Source: a virus. Taken from it: a stretch of DNA of 34,157 nt. This document shows, in pieces, positions 16,538 to 25,600 of the stretch. The stretch covers positions 1 to 34,157 of the IMG/VR virus record IMGVR_UViG_3300035698_003939. The stretch is one strand, 5' to 3'. How positions within the stretch are numbered: position 1 is the stretch's first letter; every line of letters starts with the position of its first letter. Below the pieces are notes generated by a model, which saw nothing but the letters and a program-made list of their open reading frames with translations, had not been told where the DNA came from and ran no database searches. The translations under genes were made by a program, and so were the position numbers.

Positions 16538-18031
16538 ATGAACCAAATAGATCCATTTACAAATATCCCTTATATAGAAATACCTAATGCCGGTAATGAA
16601 AACGCAGGCGGGACTTTTATTACTGATTTAAGATCAGTTAGCGTTGGAACAGGGACACAGGTTTTCAGAGCGGATCAAAGTGGTATATGGTTAGGAGGTT
16701 CTACTTTTGACACAGCTACTTTCAGCGTATCTATGGCGGGTGATATTCTTGCAAGTTCATTTACTTTAGTCGGTGGGACTATCAGATATGCAAAAACCTC
16801 TTTTGCTGATACCGCTCACGCCGGTTATTGGATTGGATCTTTAGGATTGCATTTTGGAGAATCTGCTACAAGTTATTTGAAATATACAATAGGAGGTGCA
16901 GTAGATATAGTTGGATCAGAGATTGATACCACCTCAACAATAGGCGGTAGGATTGCTTCTGTATTAGCTGACGCAATAGACGCTTCAGGACATTTTGCAG
17001 ATACAGCCATTGATACAGCAAATAAAACTATATTAGGATCTTTTCTATTCGGAGTATCCGGAGCAATACAAATAGGAGAATATCAAGCAGGAGTTACCGG
17101 AGATATTAAAATAAGCCCTACGGGTATTTTAGGTAGGGATAAAGATAATCAGACTACCTTCTCAATAAATGCTACAACTGGGGTTGCGGTATTAAATGGA
17201 TTAGTAGTCGGGACAAATGTCGGATTGGGAACTGCGGAAGACGAAGCAGGAGTGACTACTATTATTCCCGGAGTTGTAACAACCGCCTACCTTAACGCTA
17301 AAAATATAATTGCAGGGAGTGTTGCCGCCGAAGATATAGTCGCGGGAACAATTACAGGTTCAACAATACAGACGGATACCGGAGCGAGTGGTCACATTGA
17401 AAGGATCGTATTGGCTGACGGTGACGACGCTTCAGTTCCTAACCAAATGTTATTTTATAACGCTTCAAATGCCTTAATATCACAATGGTCTATAAATAAC
17501 AGCACAGACACATATAGTTCAAATGGGGGGCTTGATATAGACGTAGGGACTTATGATATTCGTTTTCATTATCTAACGAGCGTATATTTTGTTATAAACG
17601 ACGATAGCGGTTATGTTCGTTCTACGGATTTTGTTCCTATTGGTAGTAGTGATTTAGGGAAATCGGGCTCTGAATGGGATACTATTTATGTAGATAATAT
17701 AGGATCAGACATTACAGCAAATGATATTATACCTGCTTCTTCTGTTAATGATTTAGGAGATTCAAGTAATAGTTGGGATAATTTATATGTTAATGATATA
17801 TATCACGATTCTACTCGGATTATAGACGTTGGATCAAACATAGCGGATTTCAAGGTTAACTTACAAGCACCTGAAATAGATATTACTACCGGATTCCTTA
17901 ATCTAAAAGTTATGACCGGAGCAACGGCGGCAGGATTAACCTCTCAAGACGGTTCAATGTATTATAAATCTGATACTGACGAGATAAGAGTAAAAATAAA
18001 TGGTTCTTGGGTTACAGTTGATGTCACATAG
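16538..18031 (+). CDS. Tail fibre or receptor-binding protein
   Basis: 497 aa. Beta-rich throughout. Residues about 250-280 (YLNAKNIIAGSVAAEDIVAG, then TITGSTIQTD) are the signature of central fibre or tail-tip proteins. Two matching elements near 375 and 405 (DLGKSGSEWDTIYVDNI and DLGDSSNSWDNLYVNDI) are the 'W-x-x-[I/L]-Y' repeats that often precede the C-terminal tip or a chaperone domain of phage fibres. The last 60 residues (TSQDGSMYYKSDTDEIRVKING-type) form a common C-terminal cap. It would contact the host surface. No enzyme motif seen. Confidence 0.75.
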   Translation: MNQIDPFTNIPYIEIPNAGNENAGGTFITDLRSVSVGTGTQVFRADQSGIWLGGSTFDTATFSVSMAGDILASSFTLVGGTIRYAKTSFADTAHAGYWIGSLGLHFGESATSYLKYTIGGAVDIVGSEIDTTSTIGGRIASVLADAIDASGHFADTAIDTANKTILGSFLFGVSGAIQIGEYQAGVTGDIKISPTGILGRDKDNQTTFSINATTGVAVLNGLVVGTNVGLGTAEDEAGVTTIIPGVVTTAYLNAKNIIAGSVAAEDIVAGTITGSTIQTDTGASGHIERIVLADGDDASVPNQMLFYNASNALISQWSINNSTDTYSSNGGLDIDVGTYDIRFHYLTSVYFVINDDSGYVRSTDFVPIGSSDLGKSGSEWDTIYVDNIGSDITANDIIPASSVNDLGDSSNSWDNLYVNDIYHDSTRIIDVGSNIADFKVNLQAPEIDITTGFLNLKVMTGATAAGLTSQDGSMYYKSDTDEIRVKINGSWVTVDVT

Positions 18032-18063
18032 TTATAAAGTTAAAGTGCAAAAAAAATAATTAA

Positions 18064-18072
18064 TGGTATAAT
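18064..18072 (+). promoter_or_regulatory. Extended -10 promoter, possible leaderless start
   Basis: TGGTATAAT at 18064-18072 is the same extended -10 word found before 231 and 2502. Predicted transcription start, about 7 bases on, coincides with the ATG at 18079, so the transcript could be leaderless. The region upstream is A-rich with no convincing -35. Confidence 0.4.
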
Positions 18073-18078
18073 AAAAGT

Positions 18079-18300
18079 ATGAAAAAGCCTAATCTAAAGA
18101 AAAAAGATCCAAAAGAAAGAGTAGAACTATATATAAAAGATAGCAATAAGCTTCTTGAAAAATATGGATTAGTGTATCGTCCTACTATTGCTTTTCCTAA
18201 ACGTCGGAAAGTCCCCTTGTTTTCAAGTCTTGCCCTAAAGATAGTTAACAAACAAGGAGGAATACTTGATATAAAGTTCTCGGACACAACCAAAAAATAA
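18079..18300 (+). CDS. Hypothetical basic protein, 73 aa
   Basis: Unrecognised. Very basic N-terminus (six Lys in the first nine residues), a helical part (RVELYIKDSNKLLEKYG), then FPKRRKVPLFSS and a short strand-rich C-terminus. It starts next to a promoter-like -10 and ends 1 base before the next gene. Could be nucleic-acid binding or a chaperone, but this is a guess from charge alone. Confidence 0.6.
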   Translation: MKKPNLKKKDPKERVELYIKDSNKLLEKYGLVYRPTIAFPKRRKVPLFSSLALKIVNKQGGILDIKFSDTTKK

Positions 18301-18301
18301 T

Positions 18302-19657
18302 ATGCCTAACGATACTCAAATACAATCAGGAGGAAGCACAGCTACTCACCTTATAGGGCAAGGGGAGAATCTTACTGTAATTGCTAAACAATATGGAACG
18401 TCTGTTGGAGAATTAGCTAAAATAAATCATATATCTAATCCTAATTTAATATATGCAGGTCAAATGTTACTTCTACCTCAAGGATCAAATAGTAGTGGTT
18501 CAGGACAAAGTGGTTATTCCGGAGTAGAAACGATAGAGGACGCTGATAAGATAATCAATCAGGATCAAGACGAAGATATTGCTTCCGGAGTAGAGGGGGA
18601 AGAACCTCCTATTAAACAATCTTTTACTGATTTAGAGGAATTAAATAACGCATTAGTTGAAGCTACTAAAGAAGGTGGATCTTCAACGTCAACAGATTTA
18701 TCAGATATAGCAGGGAACTTAATGCCGGAAGGAGATAAACCTGATTCGGTCAATTTTACAGAAAAGTATGACGAATTGAAAGTTACTTATGATGTAGATA
18801 CTTTAGAAAGCGAATTAAATGATTTACAGGCACAAGAAGCTGAATTGCAGGCTATTAAAAGACAAAGGGTTGCCGGAGAAGAAGGTAAGACCGTAGCAAC
18901 CAATGTTATTGCCGGACGTGTTGGAGAAGTAGAAAAACAAGAGAATGAAAGGATTGACGCTATCCAAAGGCAAATCAATAACAAGACTAATCAGCTTAAT
19001 ACAAAATATAAGATTATAGATACTTATATGAATCTCGCAGGGATTGATTATGATAATGCCGTTCAGGAGTATGATAAAGAGTTATCAAATAATATCTCAA
19101 TGTTTAATACCTTAAAGGGAGTTCAGGAAAGTGAAAAATCAGAAGCGGAAAAAGCAGAAGATAACGCAAGGGCTTCCGTTCAGATAATTTATAATCAATT
19201 AACTTCAGGAAATGTAAGCGTATCTGATCTATCGGGAGATCAGCAAAATCTTATTACTAAACTGGAAACTCAAGCGGGGTTACCAATCGGGTTCTTTAAG
19301 ACGCTACAAAACAATAATCCTAAATCTGATGTTATTTCTACAAAGAATTGGACGGACGAGGATAATAACGAATATGTTTCAGTTATAATGAAAGACAAAG
19401 ATACGGGTGCGATTAAAACTCAAAACGTATTGCTTGGTAAGGGCAAAGTTTCAAGTAGTTCAACCAAGACAGACGAGGAAAAGGCTATTGTTCAAAGAGA
19501 TAAGGATTTTGAAAAATATGCTTATGAATTACAGGACGACGTATTTAGTTTAGTCCTTACAAGAGAAGAAGCTAAAACAAGGATCAGAGCACGCTATCCT
19601 GAATATGACGATAGCGTTATTGACGATTTAGTGCCTAAAGGATCAATAGAGGAATAA
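18302..19657 (+). CDS. LysM-domain coiled-coil virion protein
   Basis: 451 aa. A complete LysM peptidoglycan-binding repeat lies at about residues 17-62 (GQGENLTVIAKQYGTSVGEL, then AKINHISNPNLIYAGQMLLLP). A disordered Ser/Gly/Glu-rich stretch follows, then a long heptad-like coiled coil at about 160-260 (ELNDLQAQEAELQAIKRQ and on). The C-terminal third is mixed, ending in acidic residues. No hydrolase motif is visible, so LysM more likely anchors a virion or injected protein to the cell wall. It directly precedes the giant polyvalent protein, with which it may be packaged and ejected. Confidence 0.7.
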   Translation: MPNDTQIQSGGSTATHLIGQGENLTVIAKQYGTSVGELAKINHISNPNLIYAGQMLLLPQGSNSSGSGQSGYSGVETIEDADKIINQDQDEDIASGVEGEEPPIKQSFTDLEELNNALVEATKEGGSSTSTDLSDIAGNLMPEGDKPDSVNFTEKYDELKVTYDVDTLESELNDLQAQEAELQAIKRQRVAGEEGKTVATNVIAGRVGEVEKQENERIDAIQRQINNKTNQLNTKYKIIDTYMNLAGIDYDNAVQEYDKELSNNISMFNTLKGVQESEKSEAEKAEDNARASVQIIYNQLTSGNVSVSDLSGDQQNLITKLETQAGLPIGFFKTLQNNNPKSDVISTKNWTDEDNNEYVSVIMKDKDTGAIKTQNVLLGKGKVSSSSTKTDEEKAIVQRDKDFEKYAYELQDDVFSLVLTREEAKTRIRARYPEYDDSVIDDLVPKGSIEE

Positions 19658-19673
19658 TTATCAATTTAATATA

Positions 19674-22600
19674 ATGGTAACTTTCGCTGAAAAATACCGT
19701 AAAAAAGAAGAAGAAGAAAAAAAACCGACTAATACTGGAACGGGATCTTTCTCGTCCAAATATAGAAAACAGGAAACTCCGGAGGTTGCAAAGACAGGGG
19801 AACAGGATATAGGAGTTCAGAACAAGGCTTTTATGGGGATTTCTTCAGGGCAGACTATATCTCAAACACCGGAAGGACTTACAACGGTTTATGATCCTTA
19901 TAATGATATTAAAGAAAGTTTTTGGACTAAAGCGGCGAGGGCAATCTTACCAAAGAAAATGGAAGATTATTTTGGTATTAAGAGTAAAGAAAGAAAGATA
20001 ACAGAAAAGAAATATGAAAGTGCTTTCGCAAGTTATGATTTGAAAGAGTTACAAAAAGACTTGGCAGAAGGTGGAGGAAAGCTACCTAAGAAAACTGCCG
20101 GAGAGGAATTAAAGGACACAGACGAATCTAAATATATTCCATTTATCGGAGGAATTGAATCAGCTAAAAAATCTTTAGAATTATACCAATCAGCCAAGAG
20201 AGTTGAGAACGGACAAGAAACTACTATTGATATTTTCCGATTAGCACAATATAAGGCTGAATTAGAAAGAGATAAAACCTTTGGGGCTAAAGTAACTAAT
20301 GTCTTAACCGGACTTCCGGCTTTTGGTGGAGAGTTACTTTTAACCGCAGGGATATTTACTTATGGGAAAAAACTTACAGAGAAGGCTATATCTAAAACAT
20401 TCAAAGGTGCTTTAACGAAATATACAACCAAATTATCTCCAAAGGCATTGGGAGTTGTAAAATGGGGTGGAAGTGTAGCTAAAGCAACCGCAGGGGTTGT
20501 CGGAGGTGGAACATTGCAAACCATTCCGGCAAGGTTTGCAGAGATAACGGACGGGACTATACAAAATATGATTCCAGAATATGCTTTTGAAGCAACTGAA
20601 TTGGGAGATTTAAGAGCAGTTATAACAGGAGAAGGAGATAAGTTATTTGAAGCGGCGGTTAAATCTTTTGGAAATGAATGGGTTGAAGTAGTATCAGAAC
20701 ACTTTGGGGACGTGTTCCCAGTTATTCTAAAACCTGCTAAAGACGGACTATTAAAGCTTGGAATAGTTAAGTCTTTCCTTAAATTGAATCCTACCGCCAA
20801 GATAAGCGACTTTATGAAATGGGTTAAGCGTGCAGGGTGGAATGGAGTTATCGGAGAAATAGGAGAAGAATATGTAGGTGCTGTTATGAGAGGAGTATTA
20901 TCAGAGATTGGATTAAATGACGACGGGTGGCAAATGCCAACTCGCGACGATCTCAAGGTTATGATTGTTTCATTCTCCGTTCCGGGCGTTATGATAAACG
21001 CTACTAATAAAATGATGTCCGATCAGCAAAGCAGTTTTCCTCAACCTCAAGAAGCAGAAAAAGAAATTGAAAAGCCAAAAACTCCTGAAGATATTATAAC
21101 TGTAACCGGAGCAAGAGATATGTTAGCTGTTAGCACAGGATCAAAAGTTATTGATCCGGAGGTTTTGCAAGTTCTTAAAAAGGATCTTGACGCCTATCAT
21201 AATGAAATGGCACAGGACGTTATTCAGATCACGGGAGATAAAGAAGAAGTATTAGCTACAACGAAAGTCGTTCCATATCCGGACGGGAAATGGGGATTTT
21301 CTTATACTGTTAACACTCCTGATTTAAGCGTATCTTCTGATTATACTATTGGAAAATTAGCTAAATCAAAAGCAGAAGCAATAACATTAGCCAAACAAGA
21401 ACTATTGGATTATGTCAATAAGGAAGTGAATAATGTATCAGAAGCAAATAAAGACGATTACGAGAATATAATAAAGGAGATCGGAAGGCTTGAACCTGAA
21501 TCTGACGTGCCAATTACGGTTAAAAAGGAAACAAAGATTACTAAAAAGGGAGAAGCCAAAGAGGAGATTGAGATAAAAGATCCACGTGACGCCGCCAAAC
21601 ATATGATTAGGACTTATGTGTTAAGGGGTGACGCTTTGGAAGATATAAGGAAAACACAACTTGGATCTCATAGTAGCGATTATAGTGCCGGAATAGGAGG
21701 GTATGTGAATGGTAAAAAGATTGGCAATGATAGTATCGCTGTTGAAAGGATAGGCGGTGTTGAATTAAAGACGCCTGCTATATTCAAATTAAAAGATATA
21801 TACGACGAAATTGCCAAAGAAAAAACCACAGAAAAGAAAGAGGAGAAGAAAGAAGTTAAGAAAGAGGAGAAAGCAAAACCTAAAACACAAAAAGAAAAAC
21901 CTGAATCATTGATAAAGGCTGAAGCAGAAATTGAAAAAGAAAGAATTGAAAAAGAAGAATCAGATAAATTGTTTAATGCTAAAACCGGTGAGAAAGTAGA
22001 GGTAACAGCTTATTCCGGAATTGCAGGAGATCGTGATAGCGGTTTTAGAACACCTAATGAAATAGACGCTAAAGCTTATGCGGATACTAAAGCGGAAGGG
22101 AAGGAAAAAGGAAAGTTAAGAAGATTTACAGATATTTTAGAGAATCCATATGTTGCCGTCAATCAGCACGCAGTTTTAGATTATTTAGGAGCAAATGAAC
22201 TTATAGAAAAAGGCAGAACTGAAATGAAAGAAACAGGAGGATTAAGACCTCAAAGCTTAATTATGCAGGAGATTGACGCTTTTATTAAAGCTGAATTAAT
22301 AAAACAGGGATACGATAGTGTAATTTATATTGATAAAAAAAGAGTAGAATATCAAGTCTTTGATACTTCTAAATCAAAGGAGGTTACAGAAGGAGAGGTT
22401 ATATTAGACGAATATAGAAAAAAGATTTTGCCGGAGTTTAATACTAATGAGGTTATAGTTGAACTTGACGCTTTTGTAGATAGTATAAGAGAGTTAGATC
22501 CGAAAGACGAAATTGACGCTATCCACATAAAACACGGAGGTAAATATGAAGCCACAATTTCATATCCTCACTCTTTAGGAGAGCAAGGAAACCAAAATAC

Positions 22601-25600
22601 GTTTGACTATAAGGAGTATCCTACTATTGAAGAAATTAAAAAAGATATACTTGAAGAATATAAAGATTTCAAAGAGGGTATTAATAAACCTCTTGGGATA
22701 ACTGGTATAGTTGCTAAATCCGGAAGGGACGAGAATATAGAAAGGGCTATTGATGTTGTAGATATTCCAAAAGAAAAAACGATAGAGAAAAACGAAGTTA
22801 AACCAAAAGCTAACGATACTTTACCAAAAGAACTTTCCGGTGCTAAACCACGATATGGGTTTGGATCAAAATTATTTACTTTAAGTTTTGATAGTGATGT
22901 AGATAAATCTCTTTATATTGTAGCTAAAACTAAACCAAGTAAGGCTGACGCTCAATATATGGATTTCTTACGCGATATATATCCGGATAATACTGATACT
23001 CAAATAAGGGATATGGGATCAAACGTGAGATCCGCTATAAAAGAATTAGCCCGTAATGCAGATCCGGGGAATCTTATTATAAAAAAAGTAGATCAGCCAA
23101 AAGTAGAGATAGTAAAGCCGGTTGAGCCTAAACCTGAAGTTAAACCAAAGCCACGTTTTGCAAAGCCTAAAACTACTACGAAAAAAACTACTACTAAAAA
23201 AGTTAAGCCTATTGAAGCACATAAAAAGATAATAGGTAGAACTTCTGAATTGCCTATCTTACGAGAGTTTATGGTTAAAGGTGGAGAATTATACTCAACA
23301 GATCTTGAAACCGCACTACGTCTAAAAACAGAACTCCCAGAGGGTATGTATAAGGTAGTTGGAAAGGAATCAATTAAAACGGATTCAAATCCGGCAGATT
23401 TTCCAGTATTTCCGGAATCAAAAGCAGAAACATTATTCAAAGTTGATAATGATATATTACAAAAAGCACTTAAAAATGCCTTATTAACCATTCCTAAAGA
23501 TAATACAAGACCGGAATTAACTGCGGTATTAATGGAAGTAAAGGACAATAAGGTTGTTATTGCTTCAACGAATAGCTATGCCCTGTATCAAAAGACTATA
23601 AAGGTAAAAACTAAAGGAGAAGCGAGTATATTAGTAAATGATCCAACTAAAATAGCAGGAATTATAAATGTTATTGGGGATAAGGTTGAGTTCAAAGGAG
23701 ATAATACAGAAAGAGAAATACAATTTAAGGGAAGTGAAGGTGATATTATGTCGCGTAGTATTGAAGGAGAATATCCGGACTATGCAGTAATATATCCGGT
23801 TTATAAAAAACAATACTCTTTTGATAGGAAGGAAACATTGAAATCCTTAAAGGAATTAAAACCTTTTGTTGATAGAACAAGTGAAATAGATATTGATATT
23901 CGTGGAGATAAAATGATTATGTCTGCAAAGAATGAATCAGAAAATATATCTAAAGAGGTAACGATTCCTATTGGTTCAAAAGACGTTACCACTAAAGAAA
24001 AAGTCGCTCACGACGGGGTTATAGTTATGGAGATAAAGGCAGAAGAAGAAAAAACTAAGGCAACGACAACAAAGTTTAACGTAAACTATGTTATTAATGC
24101 TCTTACCGTCCTTGAGGAAGATACTACTTATCTTTATAAAGGGGCAAAAGAATCTCCGTTTTTATTTAGTGACGAAGCTGATATTGAAAGCAAGGTAGAA
24201 CAAACTCCTAAAGTAGAAGTTAAAAGAGTTCCTTCAGGATTAGCTTCAACTGGATCGGGTAGAATAGGAGGATTTGAAGAATTATCTGCTATACCGGACA
24301 AGACACCTTCTGAATTAAAGATCTATGAGAAGGTCAAAAATCTTATAGAAAAATATGCCAAGACTATTGGAGAAGGATATTTACCAAGTAACGCCTTAGG
24401 AGTTTACTATACTGATACAGGTAATATCAGGATACTTGGAATGAATAATTTATCTGTCGCCGCTCACGAAATAACACATTTTTTAGACGGTGCTTATGAT
24501 ATATCTAAAAAGTTAATGGGGATTAAAGGATATTCTACTAATGGAAGACCTATTTATGAATCAGGAACTTATAAAATGCGTCAAGAAATGACCAGTTTAT
24601 ATGAGAATTATTATCCGGGTGGAAAAAGAAAACATAAACTTGAGAAGCGTATGGTTGAGGGCTTTGCTACTTTATTACAAAAATACACAGAACAACCTTC
24701 AACAATATCAGCACAATATCCGACACTTGTTAAAGAGTTCCTAAAGAGAGGAGGAAAATACTATCAACCTATTATGGGAGATATTATTAATGATATGCGT
24801 GAGATTATAACAGAATATCAAGGACTTGACGCCATAGATAAAATTGGGGCAAGGGTTGTTGATAACGAAGTAAATGTTAATAAAGATTCATTCCTAAACT
24901 TGGGACAAAAGATTAAGACGGAAGTGGCTGACGAGATTTATCCTATTGAAATGCTTGCCAAAGGTGCAGGGGTTCATTTTACAAAAGCTGATCCTTCATT
25001 ATGGGTAAGACAATATAATAGTTCCAACGCATTGATTCTAAATAACTTAAATGGAAGTAAGGGTTATTGGGGATTCAGGAATGGAGAAGTTACTAAACTA
25101 CACGACTTTAACTGGAAAGATCTTATCAAAGAGGTAAGAGAAGAACAGCTATCCGAGGAGTTTGGATATTATCTCGTTGCAAGACGTGAGTATTTTCTTT
25201 ATAAAGAAATGCGAGAAACTAAAGACATTGAATTAAAGGCTGATATAAGAAAGATATTAAGCAATGACGGGTTTACTGAAGAAGAAGTTACCGACGCCTA
25301 TGTTGAAAATAAGGGCAAGTTTTCTAAATATGAAAGAATGTATGACGATCTTGTAAAGGAAGATCTTGATTTTCTACACGATCCTTCAGTTCAACTTATT
25401 AACAATCAGGATTATGACCGCTTAACTAATCAAGAAGGATACGCTTCATTCAAGAGATTCTTCTATGACGAAATTGCAGGTGACGAGGATTCTCCTATCG
25501 CTAAAGTTAGGTTTGGATCAAGCAAGGTTTCTTCTACCTTAAAAAGAGTAGGTTCAGAAAAGCCAATTATAAATCCTTTATTCTCTGCATTAACTAATCA

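Noticed and set aside
20360-20956. 198-codon minus-strand frame inside the giant gene
   Set aside because: Antisense of a well-supported coding region; composition (Pro, Ser, Thr-rich) is typical of a shadow frame.
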